A stretch of 64,000 nucleotides of DNA from Nematostella vectensis. Its lineage: Eukaryota; Cnidaria; Anthozoa; Actiniaria; Edwardsiidae. The notes beneath the pieces were generated by a model, which was not told the DNA's origin, made no database searches, and saw only the letters and a list, made by a program, of their open reading frames with translations. Each line of letters starts with the position of its first letter. Positions within the stretch are counted from its first letter, which is position 1. The translations under genes were made by a program, and so were the position numbers. Shown piece by piece: positions 23,866-36,800 of the stretch. The DNA lies in NCBI RefSeq assembly GCF_932526225.1, contig NC_064046.1, forward strand, positions 3,782,001-3,846,000. Direction: 5' to 3'.

Positions 23866-25440
23866 TTGGCGGATTTTGTAAATACGGCGGATGACGGGTC
23901 TGTTAACAATTTGGGCGCGGATTTCGGATTTTGACTGCTTTGACGGTCGGATTTCGGATTTTAAATGAATGCAGTGTCTACTTCCGGTAAAGGAGGAAAA
24001 AAATATAGCTGCACGGCTGTCTCCCATTTTCTCGGTTTTAGCCTAAATAACAAGTTTCTGGCTTTAAAACACTTCCGCGCTTATTTAGAACAGGCAAGCG
24101 ATGATTTTTAGCATGAAAAGCTATGAAAAGCTATGGCCCGCAAATGCTCGGCACAGTATGAACGAAGCGTGGAGTTCGACACAGTCGTTTTCGTCATATT
24201 ACAGCCGTGCAAGGAGAGAAAAAAACTAGATGCACAAATTAACAGACAAATAAACATTATATAAAACATTATAAATATAATAGACAATATGAGAATAAAT
24301 CTGTGAATTAAAGTTAAAGTAAATAAGTAAGTAAATAAATAAATAATTAATAATTAAATATATTATTGAATAAACGCAAGAATAAGAATAAAGAAATGAT
24401 ATAGATTCTGGCTAAAAAAGTAAGAAATACCCTTTTCAATGCAATTCGTCAACCTCCCCTCCCCCAAAGATTTGTCCAACTTGTTTTGTTGTTATGTTCT
24501 GATGTTATGTTGGGCCTTAGAAATTTATTGCTGTGTTTATATTTTTCACTGATCCTTTAGAAAAGATTCTTCGCAATTCAGATGTTCAATATTTTGATTT
24601 TAGATTGAGTTTTTCGAAGCGAACCGGATATTTATGTGACAGCCGTGCATCTAGCGTTTCCAAGGGCTTATGGAGCTCTTGCACGGCCTCTTTTGGCTTG
24701 GCGTGATTTTTGATTTATAGAGTGGTAGTGATGGCTATCGTCCAGAAATTGGTGGATAAAGTAGTCTTAGTAATCCATAGCCAAAAATTAGCGCCAGAAA
24801 ATATTTTAACTTTGTTCTTACCTGTGTGGCTTGGCGATCGATGGCGAAAACGGCTGTGTCGAATTCCAGGCTACGTTCATTATGTGCCGAGCATTCGCAT
24901 GTCGCCTTTTGCAATTATTTTCGAGCTCAAAGCCATCGCTTGACGGTTCTAAATAACAGTTGGGGGTTTTTAAAGTCAGAACTTTTCATTTTCGCTTAAA
25001 ATGGCGAAAAGAAAAAAGGGAAGTGCATCTAGTTTTTTTCTCTCCTTGCACGGCTGTAATATGGCGAAAACGACTGTGTCGAAATCCACGCTTCGTTCAA
25101 ACTGTGCCGAGCATTTGCGGGCCGCTCGTTTAATGGCTTTTCATGCTAAAAATCATCGCTTGCCTGTTCTAAATAATCGCGGAAGTGTTTTAAAGCCAGA
25201 AACTTCTCATTTAGGTTAAAAATCGAGAAAATGGGAGACAGCCGTGCAGCTAGATTTTTTTCTTCCTTTACCGGAAGCCGTGCAAGTAGATACTGCGTTA
25301 AATGAATTTCAATCGATGCTATTGTTTATCTGTCAAACCATGCGGATCTAAAAATATCTGCGGATCCACGGATTTGCCCCGAAAATGTAGCGGATCGGCG
25401 GATTTACCTACCCCTATTCACCCCCCCCCCCCCCCCCCCC
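23866..25440. repeat. GGCGGATT dispersed repeat, copy split by an insertion
   Basis: The halves at 23866-23968 and 25306-25440 are continuous with each other when compared with the intact copy at 14494-14835. The left end is truncated at the junction with the inverted arm. Confidence 0.75.
23970..25305. mobile_element. Long-TIR DNA element (~1.3 kb), nested
   Basis: The left start GCAGTGTCTACTTCCGGTAA and the right end, read in reverse ACGCAGTATCTACTT, begin inverted arms that match over about 270 bp (shared words GACAGCCGTGCA, GCGATGATTTTTAGCATGAAA, ACAGTCGTTTTCG). TTAAATGAAT occurs on both flanks, an 8-10 bp target duplication. Part of the right arm is duplicated at 24830-25010. Long arms and a ~9-bp duplication suggest a Mutator-like element; no transposase is present. 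Confidence 0.72.
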
Positions 25441-25587
25441 ATTAAACCAGCTCTTCGCTCTTCAAAACTGTAAATAAAATTGTGTTTGTATAAAAAAGAA
25501 TTTGGTCATGATGCGCATAAATATCAACATTCATGACCTGCCCTGGACTCAACTTGCCCTGATCTGGTAAAAAATTGTAAAAACCTA

Positions 25588-26183
25588 TTGGCATCTGACT
25601 TTTTGTGTGGCTGTCCAGAAATCATAATAAGATTTAAAATCATTGCAAAAAAGGCCAGGAGTGTATTAAAGCATGCATATATATCATCCTGGCTCGTAAT
25701 AATATTTGCCATCATTATAGTAATGGACATCATTATAGTAATGGCCCTATTAAAATCTTTCAAAAAAGTTCTTGACGGAAAGATGATGCTGTCACTCAAA
25801 CAGTTTCAGACTCTTGAAATATTGTGGATCACTTGGGGAAATGGACTCCAGGTCCATTGACCACCTGGTACTTGGACCCCTTATCAAATATTATAAGATT
25901 TTTTGTCTGACTGACATAACCTTTTTTTTTTTTGTATATAGACATGGGTTTTCAATGGATTGTTATCCTTGGTTTCATTTAGTTTGCCAATCGTGTGATG
26001 ATTATGATTGTTTCATCAGTCCATTTATTTCGTGTCAATGGTAGCACTCTTGAGTCCATTTTTAGTGTCCTAAGATTTGGAAGTGGTAAAAGCAACTCAT
26101 ATGGCCAAGCCTTGGTACGCCAATCAATGGAAAGGATTTACAACGAAACAAATATTCAGAGGAAGGATATAGAAATGTCATGA
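25588..26183 (+). pseudogene. Possible transposase or gene remnant, unidentified
   Basis: Two open stretches, 25588-25860 and about 26030-26183. The second reads VNGSTLESIFSVLRFGSGKS, which resembles the 'LE-FFS' C-terminal region of some eukaryotic transposases. No catalytic motif is visible and the frames do not join. It sits between the inverted arms at 23466 and 27170, so it may be the decayed coding part of that element. Confidence 0.25.
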
Positions 26184-28001
26184 TCAATGTAGATGGGGAT
26201 TATATTTAGGTTACAATATAAATTGTTCAACTGTTTTAGTGCACATGCCTAGAAAGTAATAGCTGTTCTAACATTCCATTTTGGTTTGAATGGGGCTCTT
26301 CAAAGCCCATCCATAACAACATTAGGTAAACATATTCACCCTTTATAGCTACCAACTCCCAGTTTGTGGCTATTATTTCCTGGTTGATATAAATCAAGGC
26401 AAATAAGTCAATAGCTTGGATATATTTCAAACCATGACTTTTATAACCAGGATTTACAAGCTTTGATTTGTTGGTGCCCTGCTTCAGTCTGTGAAGAGGA
26501 AAATCTGACCTTGCACCAAAAAAATGTCAGATTCTTAGAAGTTGTATTAACACCATGCCAAATCATGAATGTACACAAATACGCACAGGAAGAAAACCAC
26601 TTGACAACTTCTATCCTGCTGGATCTTGTGGACTGTGTCAACAGTTAGAGACAAATACAGACTTTAAAAGAAATAGGTTGACACACTTTAGAGGTGCTTT
26701 TTAATATACCATATTTTGGCAGGCCAATACCTGCAGTCAATATTTAATAGTAAGAGTAGCATGTTTGCAGCTAATATTAACAACTTAAAAAAATAATTAA
26801 CTAAAAATACGATAATTATAATAAGGAGTTGTGTAAACTAAGTTGTTTTACAGTAAATAAAAGTCAACAATAAAGCTTTTTGAGTAGCAAAACACAGTCA
26901 TTAATAAAGCAGATATTATAATTAAAAAAAAAAACCTTAAGAATATTTTCCTTATCATTACATATAATTATCAATTACAGCAAAATAACCGACTGTTATT
27001 ATTACGGGGAAATAACAGACTCTTTGTGTGGCAGCATAATCTTCCCCACAAGAGCTTTTCTGATAGATTTAGCAAGGACTGAAAGTGCATTACTATAATG
27101 GTGGCAAGCCTTACATATATGCATGCTTTTATACCCTCCTTGCCTTATTTTTAATGATTATAAAACGTATTAGTTAACTAGCAGTATCAAAAACCTTATG
27201 AATGATAATATCGCCTTTCAGCGAGAGAATTTCGAGATCGATACAAATGATCACTTTTTTTTTTTTTTTTTTGCTAGAACAAGAAAAATGTACTCGTAGC
27301 AACATCTGAGTTTCTTTTAGAAAAAAAAATAGTCCAAGGCTAGTAAGAAAATGTTTCTTTCACTGTGGCTAAAAGGGTTCAGAAATTAGGAGGCATTTGA
27401 CGATTGTATATAAGCCTTTGAAAAGCAAGCGTCTTTTTGCCCCTTCTCGGCCGCCATTTTGGATTCCTTGAGACAAAGTCGATTTTTCCTGCCTGTCATC
27501 TGATTGGCTAATCCGTGCGTCTAAAAATAGCCTGATCCTAGGAAACGCCGTGACACCTATATAGTACCAGAATATGGGGAAGAGTTTGGAAAAACTATAC
27601 CCTTAGGGTAAAGATGCATGGGGCGGTGTGTAACAGAATTTTTTCTGGGCTGAAATCTCCCCAAAACACAAGAGAAAGTGTCCACAAACATCAAGATAGT
27701 GGACAGCATAACGTGCTGGTAAAAGTGCTCAGCATTTCTCTCTCAACGGGAAAACCCGTGCTGACTTTTCTATTTGAAAAGTGAATTCCAAAACGATAGA
27801 CGGGGTTGACCTTATTAGGGTATAAAATTTCTTCAACTGTGAACCTTCTTTCCAATAACAACTCAACCACTCTAAAATATCGTCAGAAAAGACTGAAGGG
27901 AGTGTCCCCTCCGTTTGATTGTGGTTTGCTTTTATTGCGAGACATGGTTTCCCTGTGGTCTTCACGGTCCTCCAGGTCAGCGGTAAACTATCAGAATCAA
28001 C

Positions 28002-28028
28002 ATGGCGGCTTCACGGTTTTGTGGCTGA
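28002..28028 (+). promoter_or_regulatory. Upstream ORF (8 codons) before the ATP9-like start
   Basis: An ATG in strong context (AACATGG) opens a frame of eight codons ending TGA at 28026-28028, 72 bases before the ATPase ATG. If the transcription start lies upstream, it could reduce initiation at the main ATG. The transcription start is not visible from sequence, so this is conditional. Confidence 0.4.
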
Positions 28029-28100
28029 CAAGATCGAACTCCTCCCGCCAAAGTACCTGCGTCTATCCGCTATAATTAGCCCAGTTAGCGGCTCTCAGTT

Positions 28101-30811
28101 ATGCCAAACAACGATATACCTTCATCGGGAGCGAATAATGAGCGAATGAACAAAATGCGGTCGAATAGCGCGAGGTCTAGGGGAGCTACCTCTGATGACG
28201 GGGCGAGCGATATTCCACTTGTAGAGGAAGGAGAATTTGATTATGATGATGAGGAGTGTTTATCAGAAGGCTACGGAACTGCAAGCGAGGGGAACTCTAG
28301 GAAGACTAGAAAAAGACGGAAGAAGAAGGGATGTTGTTCTAGATGCTGGTTGTTCTGTTGCTGTGGCGGATGGAAGACCTCTTGTGCCAGGTAAACATTG
28401 CCTTACAGATGAAATTGTATTATTATTATTATTATAATTGACACGTAACATAATCTGCAATTTGATTTCATATTGTTATATTCTAGATCTTGCTTTAATT
28501 TTCACAATAGAATTTGATCATTAGATTAAATTGTTTACCATTTTTGCTAGCATTTTTGTATTTTCTCATAAACTTCAATTCAAATATTTTACTCAGATAA
28601 CCGAAAAATAAAGGAACTTGATTGACGTACAGAGATAAGTTAAAATAGTTGAATGATAAAATGCACTCGATCTCAGGTTATAGTGTCAAGATATTGCTTA
28701 ATAATTCAGCTGATTTTCATTTTTTTTTGTAATCCCTAATAATTTGAACCAATTTTATTTCCTTAAAAGAACAAGAAATAATAACTCTATTGACTGACCT
28801 AGATTAGTTGTAGAAGAGATTAAATAATAAAATGTATTCAGGGTTTAAATTTTTTGTTTTTTTTTAAATTTGCTAGATTTTGCCGGCTTTGTGGAATTTT
28901 TTTGGAAAAAAAGCCTGCATACTAAAAATAAGAGAAGGGGATACAGAAAAAAAGAGCCAGTAAAGACCAAAAAAAAAGCTGGCTATCGCCGGCCGCTATT
29001 TTGAGCCCTGGTATTTTAGATTATTACTTACAAAGTTTTTCTACAATCCTTTAATTATTTATGTTTTTTTATTTCGCTTAGGATTTTTTATATTAAAACA
29101 AAATTTTAATGAAAAGATGTGCCTCCATGTCGTCTATTAATTTGTACTAAGATGCAGCTTTGACATACAGTACACCACATCCCATTGCCTTTTCTTTATG
29201 AAAATTTATCCCTTCACAGGTCATCTAATGAGATTAGCTTTGTGCCCTGAACAAGCACCCCTAAACCTTGCTCAGGATATTGTTGATAATGAATAGTATT
29301 TATATTTGTATTGATTCACTTTTGTTGTTGTTGTCAAGCTGTTTTGAAAGCATAAGGAATAAGCTCCAAGGACACCATGAAATGAAGGCTCGCACAGTAG
29401 TCTTGGGACGTGAGGTATATAAAATCTGACAAAGCAATTTAATCATTAGAAATGTCACAGAAAATATTACTCTGTGCATGCTAGCGCTCGCCACTTCCCA
29501 AATTGTAAGTTCCTTCCCATGTGGCGAAATCGGCGGCGAATGCCCATTTTCTATACTCGTGTTTTTTGCTAATTTTGAATCACGATCTTTTATCTCAAAT
29601 ACGTCAATGTAACGTAATGATAAAAATCACAAATCAGAAAAACACTGAAGAATGAACTCTCTCTCGTTTTGCAAAGTTTCCTAGTTCCAGGTAGCATAAT
29701 ATTTTCACGAAGAGGATAATTCTTGACAATCTCCAGTTACTATTGGTTCCCATATTGTTACTTTATTTACTTTTTTCTCTTACAAAAAAAAACAACAACA
29801 GGAACCCATGATGATTTAGAAAAATTGAGGTTGATTATGAGTTTTTGTGGTTTATTGTGAATTTGACAGTAAGGTTTTCTATATGTATTTGTAGCTGGTT
29901 ATTCATATAGCCTTGAAATTAATTATTGTTTTATGTATTTTTTTAGTCCTCGACTCAGCATTTTCCAGCAAATGTAATTAGGAATCAGAAATATAGTGTA
30001 ATATCATTTATACCACTGGTAAGTGGAGTTTCTTCTATACTCACATTTTTTTTTAAAATAATAGAAAATTCCCAGGGCCAGACTAATGGTGTTCCAGTCC
30101 TGTACTGTAGGGGACTTGGTTTGTAAAGCGGCAATATCACAAGTTTACTGCCGGTCAATTATGTAACAATCTCTGATGATTTTTAATGGAAAACACGAAA
30201 AATATTTCAAAATTGTAAAATCGGTGTGTCTGTTGTAAGTTTCTTTGAAAATATGGCTGATAATAGAGCGGATGGCCTGTTAAATAGCACAGATTCTAAT
30301 AGGATCTTTTGTCTCTTCCGTTGGCCCTCTGGAAGTAAACTGGTGACAGTGCAGCTTTAAGAATTTAGAAACAGGAGATTGTATACAGTAAGAAACAGGA
30401 GATTGTATACAGTAAGAAACAGGAGATTGTATACAGTAAGAAACAGGAGATTGTATACAGTAAGAAACAGGAGATTGTATACAGTAAGAAACAGGAGATT
30501 GTATACAGTGAGAAACAGGAGATTGTATACAGTAAGAAACAGGAGATTGTATACTTATAATAAGATGACAATATACTGATTCTGGTTCCCTTTCTTAATG
30601 AATTGCTTTTTTCGATAAAATTTGAAACACCTATTGTGAAAATGGGGATAGAGATAGCTAGATCATAGTGTAACCTTGTTTCTTTTTATCCCCACAGGTA
30701 CTTTTTCACCAATTCAAATTTTTCCTCAATCTGTATTTTCTAATGGTGGCACTGTCCCAGTTCGTGCCGGCTCTCAAAATCGGTTATCTGTACACCTACT
30801 GGGGACCTCTG
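28101..30811 (+). CDS. ATP9: ATP9-like exons 1-4: N-terminus and TM1-TM2
   Basis: Exon 1 is 28101-28390, exon 2 is 29339-29414, exon 3 is 29947-30018 and exon 4 is 30698-30811. Exon 1 ends in phase 2 (donor AG|GTAAAC). Exon 2 then gives a run ending ARTVVLGRE, like the RTVWLG of vertebrate ATP9A. Exon 3 carries [15 protein letters not shown] (the NVINNQKY motif) and exon 4 carries [12 protein letters not shown], the start of the first membrane pair. Exon 2's acceptor at 29338 was chosen because it alone keeps phase; an AG at 29387 fits the protein but not the phase. A weaker alternative acceptor for exon 3 at 29958 is also in frame. Confidence 0.9.
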
Positions 30812-33800
30812 GTAAGGCATCATCAGACGCCTTGACTTATTAAAACTGGGGATGGCTCTGACAGGCCAGGGGGAGTCCCCCTTGGGTGTGGGGAAGGGGT
30901 GGGTGGGGGGGTTCCCCATGGTGACCTGATAAGGATGCTCATCATATTTTTAGTTGTCAAAATCTGTATATTTTATAGGGGGTATCATACTAGGCTTTCC
31001 TACTAGAAATTGTATTTTTTAGGGGTTCACAGAAAGAGGCCCTATGAGCCAACTTTTCCTATATTATTTGACTATTTGAGACTGTTCTATACAATTGAAT
31101 ACTTAAATCTGTGTAGTGGTATTTTTTAGGGGTAATTTTTGCTTCTAGGGCATTTTTAGGAGATGCAGTTTTTGATGTTCAGGATTTTTAAGGGATTTTT
31201 TTTTTTAATTTCCCGACTAGCATCCCTATCACTTTTACCCTGAAGAACCCCCCCTCCCCTCCTGTTTTGAAATCCTATTTTGTTAGTAGTCTCTTTGTTA
31301 GATTGCAGCTCTTTTTATGACTTTCACTGTTAGATTAGAATATTGCTTGATGTGATTTAAAGTGATTTACGTTAGAATATTATGTGATGTGATTTAATGT
31401 GTGTTTGGTCGGTTGTTTATGTCTTGTTAGGGATTCGTCTTGACTGTGACGATGTGTAGAGAAGCATATGATGACTTTATTAGATATAGACGGGACAAGG
31501 AAGTGAATTCAAAAGTGTATCACAAGCTTACAAAGAATGGTATGTAATTCTTTTATGTAGCAAAATACCTAAGTGAAAAAATTATGCCCCCCTCCCCCCG
31601 CACCCTTCAAATTGAATTTATAGTACCCTCCTTTAGATCCAATAAGCTCTGTGGTTACCTTATAACTATAGCTATTAGTCTGGATTATTAAACATGGTGT
31701 TACTCTTACATCTGGCCTTTATTTCCTCAAGGCATAGTCACTGTCCCAAGTTCAGAAATCAAAGTATCTGATCTCATCTTTGTTGAGAAGGTAAGTGCAC
31801 TAGTTTTTACAATCCTCTGACTCATATTGTTTTGTTTTTTATTTGGATATTGTATTGTCTTACCATTTCAGAAGATGATAGTATAGATCTGTTTTTATTG
31901 TAGAATTTCATTGTGAGATTCAGTTGATTTAGTTTCTACTACAATTTAAACTTTAATTTTTTTTCTAGTGTTTTTTTTATTTTCAATTTTTTTTTGCAAA
32001 CTAAAGGATTCGTAAGCTGGTTTCACAACTTTTTCAGCAGAAATAAATTAAGTTTTGAATTTTCCATGTTTGAGAAAACCTTGAGAGTGCCTTCCCCTTC
32101 TTACCCTGCTTTTACCTAACTTCTTCTATAGAACCAGAGAGTTCCTGCAGATATGGTGTTTCTGAGAACTTCAGAGAAAAACGGTAATAAATGTGCGCAG
32201 TATGGCTGTTGTAAAGTAAGCCAATATAAGGATGCAAGAAGCATGCTCTTTGACGGTCATGTGCTTTCCTAGCCAAACAATGTTGAGAAGAAGCCTCAGT
32301 GCACATCAAAACATGACAAAGTCTTCCTAGTTAAAAAGTTACAGCAATAAAACTGTGATTCTAGTGTCCATCACACTAATCCATAAAATACAAAAATCAC
32401 AATAATACATGTTTAGCATCCTCGGGGACCCAGTGCAACATGGAGACAGGAAACAGGAGCACTTTCAAAGCCAAAGAAAGAGGGAGAAAGGATGTCTTTT
32501 TCTCCTCATCCTTTGTCTTCCTGCGTGCGTGCTCCCGCTACCTGTATCTGCCTCGCCCTGGGTCCCCAAGGATGCATGCTTAAAGCCTTGAATTAGTTAT
32601 CTAAATGTCCTGACTTTGTGTACAAAGTTATTATAAAACTCAATTTGCAGGAAGCTACTATAGGAAAATATACAGAACGATATTGGGCTTTCTATGAGAA
32701 GCATTTTTGAATATATGAGGTTCAGGCACATAGACAGGGGGGTGCGCAGGGTAAGTATCCCCCCCCCTTTGTGGTCAAAAAGTGGGTCATTTCTTATTAT
32801 GCAATCTTGAAATACTATGCTATTACCTATGACTATTTGCACCCCCCACTAAGCCCATCCTGGGAACGTGCCTGTGGTCCTCTTTATGTGAAATTTATCT
32901 CTCGTTATGTTATTTTTAAAAATGACACTGATTTTCCAAAAAGTCACGCTTTACTTTCTAGGGGCCTGTTTTCTCCGAACAGACCAGCTTGATGGTGAAA
33001 CGGACTGGAAACTACGTCTGACAGTCACACCCTGTCAGCGCTTACCTTCAGATGAGGTAAGAGAACTTCCTTTATGGGGAATAGGGTGGGGGGATCAGGC
33101 TGTCCAAACTGCGTCAGTGGCTTTTCTTTGAAAGGGGGGGGGGGGGTGGGGAGCTTCCAATGGGCTTTGTGGGTGCTCCAAAAGGAGCCCTACTGCGGAA
33201 ATGTAGACAGAGCAAATAAAATGACAAGTTTTCCCAAAATAAGGTCTGGTTAACTTCGGTAAGCCTTGAATGTTTGCATTCCTTATGTTATGTAAACCAA
33301 CATATTAAAAATTGTTTTTCTCAAATGAATTCATCTTCGAGATATGAGGCTTGAAGTGCAATTTTCAAATGTTCAAAGTATAAATATATTCTCCTCGTTT
33401 CAAGGGAGAAGTCAGGCTCTGATCAGAAAATTAAGCCAACTTTGCTCGCTAATTTCTAAATTTCATATCTTCTAAATTTGGTCAGGAACTCCTTGTATGC
33501 GGAATCTTGAGCTTGTATATTGAGAATTGGAAAATTTCATGCCATTTTTTTGCTCTGTCGGAAATGTAAGTTCTTCTTAGTGTACTTTACCATATTTTGA
33601 ATTTATTACTGATTTGTCAGGACTTGCTGAATATCAGTGCCTCAGTCTACGCCGAAAAGCCGCAAAAGGACATCCATAATTTCATTGGGACGTTTACTAG
33701 GGTAAGGTTTTTTTAAATATCTTGTAGTGTGTGAATTGTGAGATAAATGTTATTCCAATGCTAATTTTATCCTATTTCGCCACCTTTGTTATTGTTTTTC

Positions 33801-36800
33801 TACTCCCTACCCTATCCACTTGGCCGCACACCTTTGTACCCACCCACTATATCCTCTTATTGCCTCTTATTTCTCTCTAGCTGCCTTGTTACGAACACCC
33901 GCTTTAAACCAACAGCATGTAATGTGAACATTTAAAATACTTTGAAATGTATTTTATAAAAAAGCGATTCAGGCTTTTCTGCTGTTTTTGAGATGCAGTG
34001 CACCGTTAAAAAGCTTAAGTTGCTGACTACATAGCTATATAGATTTAGGCACTGCCTAAAAGCGGAGCCAGCGTTTAACACCTTTTTGTGTTGACTGATA
34101 GGGGAAGTTTTAGAGGGGATATTGGTGTCTCTAGAATGTTTTATTTGATGAGATTAAAAATATGTATACGTCTACGCAGATCACCCCGTTGTTCTACAAG
34201 CTCTAGGATCCGGCGCTTTTTTTCTCGGCCACAAAAATCTTGCCGGAAAATTGCTTACGGTGACGGTTACGGTGACGCTTACGGTGAAAATTGCTTGCGG
34301 GGGTGACGTTTTGGAGCTCTTGCAAAGTACGCTGGATCTTCGAGCATGGTTGTTCTACAACTCTGTAGTTTTTCTAATCATACCTGTCAACTAACATTGT
34401 TTTGGTTATCAATATGTTTTAACGTCTAGTACGATGGAGAGAGGACAGAAACCCCTCTAAGCGCGGAAAACACCTTGTGGTCCAACACGGTTGTGGCGTC
34501 AGGTAATTGTCCTGTTAACTCTCCATGTCGCCTGCATTTCTCCTAGTTTAGCCACCTCGAAAATCATTGTAGCGCGCGCCAAATATTGTAGCAGCGACGA
34601 AGAAATATTTCTCGGATAGTCGCGCACTACATGTTTTATGGGGTTTGCTAAACTAGGAAACATTTAGGAGACATTTCACCCGCTACATACCGCGCTATCT
34701 ACATGTTGCCTATTTTAGCCAGGCCTTTAGAGGGTTTTTTTCAGGAAGGCTTTCCATCGTCCTTTTAGAGGTTACCGTCTTCCGTTACTGTTCATTAAAC
34801 TCATTTGGGGTGTAAAAGAAGTGCTCACACTCATGTAAAGTGTGTTGAGAAGTTCGTATCTGTAAGTAACGAGTTTTTCAGTCGCATGTGAAGTACATTT
34901 ATCTTGTCTTGCTATTTAATAGCACTGGAACCAAAAATGTGGACAGTTCTCATGCATTCGCATACTTTGGTAGTTTCTTCGTGTTACGGAGCACCAGCAC
35001 CAAAAACACAATGGAACAAAAGCCTACTCGAAGAACATGCTAAGCATCAAATAACAAGCGGGCGCGTCTTCTAGCACTTTCCATTTTGTAATGCTTTTAT
35101 TTTATACATGAGATTTTCCCCTAAATCCCGTTTTATTTTAGAGACGAAACAAAAGGCTCTGCATCAAGTTTGAGTTTGCTAAGACAGACAGAAACTTACA
35201 TTGAAATGAATCTGTCTCGCTAGTGTCACGCACGAACTAAGATACAAAAAAAATATGATTGTAGTTATTCAATACTTTTTTGGGAGAGTAACTGATGTTG
35301 TTGTGGTTCATATGAGGTGTACAAAATATACGTACGGTACAAGTTTGCTTGTACTGCATTTTTTCACAAGAATTGTTAAATATTCATCGCGGTTATAGTT
35401 GAAATGCCTCGAAAAGTATGCAAAGACACTAGAACTGCGTTAGCCAGATTTTTTTTATTTCGGGTTTCCACATCTCCCGAAAGTTTTTGTATCTCTGTGA
35501 TGCTTTGTTTGTTTGTTTTTCTAGGAACTGCTCTTGGAGTTGTTGTTGCTTTTTTTCTATTAGGAACTGCTTAACTTTTTCATTCTATTTTGTGGAATTG
35601 ATTTTCTAGGAACTGTTCTTAAGTTGTAATTGCTTTGTTTAATTGATTTTCTAGGAATTGCTCTTGGGGTTGTTATTGCTTTGTTTGATTGATTTCTAGG
35701 AACTGCGCTAGGAGTATTAATTGCTTCGTTTGATTGATTTTCAAGGAACTGCTCTTGGGGTTGTCGTCTACACTGGAAGGGAAACAAGGAGTGTCATGAA
35801 CACCTCCAACCCTGGAACTAAGGCAAGGACATCCCATAGTATCGAGTACAGTACAGCTTAACACTCGGGAGGCTATCGCACATGGGGTTTGCCTGAGTTT
35901 CTGACATTGATTTTTAACTTTTAGATCGGTCTGATTGATATTGAGCTAAACAACTTGACTAAAGTCCTGTTTCTTGCCACCCTCTCATTGTCACTCGTTC
36001 TAATCGGTCTCAAGGTAAGTAAAACGATATTGCCTCCATACAGTTCCTTTCTTGCCTGAGATTACGAGTGTTTCCATTGGGTACTGTAAAAAAAACCCTG
36101 TCTTATCTGGTAGAGGACGTTTAACCGGAAGTCCCCTTTTCCATCTCAACCTCCATGTGTTGAGAGTTGTAAAGATCCTGGCCCGTGGTACCTTTAGTGA
36201 CGGTGCTTTCACACTAACTCATGAATGTAAACTGCGTGGGGCAGTCCACGCCTTTACTGAAAAGTAAAGTCAATCGTATGTGAAGCGTGTTTGATCATGT
36301 CCAACAAACATTATATTTTTAGATATTAAACTATATAAAAATATAGAATTGATAAATAATAATACTATACATAAAAATATTAAAGTGTGCTAATGTAAGA
36401 TTGTGTTGTTAGGGATTTAGAGGTCCCTGGTACCGCTACTTTTTCCGATTCGTTCTTCTTTTCTCGTACATTATTCCACTGAGGTAAGTTATCTCTTATT
36501 TACACACAGTAAGCAGATCTTGTACATACTGTTGTCTTCTCCTTGGGATAGTATGATTCTTCCTTGAAATATATTTCCTAAATAAACAGGGTGTGGAATA
36601 TGTGTTTTGAGCTGTATATATTAAAGTATAAAAATCCCTGCGTGATTTATAACTCAGCCTTTCATTTGTTTTTTTTTTTCACACTCTCTGTGCAAGCACG
36701 TATTTTTGTGTAAGCCATGGTGTGGGTAAAGTATTTTACTTATACAGGTCGGGTTTGTGTTTTCAGTCTTCATGTAAACCTTGGTATGGGTAAAGTATTG

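Larger units (their letters stand above)
23466..27556. repeat. Pair of ~390-bp inverted arms bounding a 4.1-kb block
   Basis: The left arm, 23466-23866 (GTGTCACGGCGTTTCTTAGG to GATACTGCTAGTTAAC), is matched in reverse complement by the right arm, about 27170-27556. Matches cover GGATCAGGCTATTTTTAGAC, GGAATCCAAAATGGCGGCCG, and the CTCTCGCTGA region. This looks like a DNA transposon with long TIRs or an inverted duplication. No clear target duplication was found. The block contains the nested repeats at 23866-25440 and a weak coding remnant. Confidence 0.75.
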
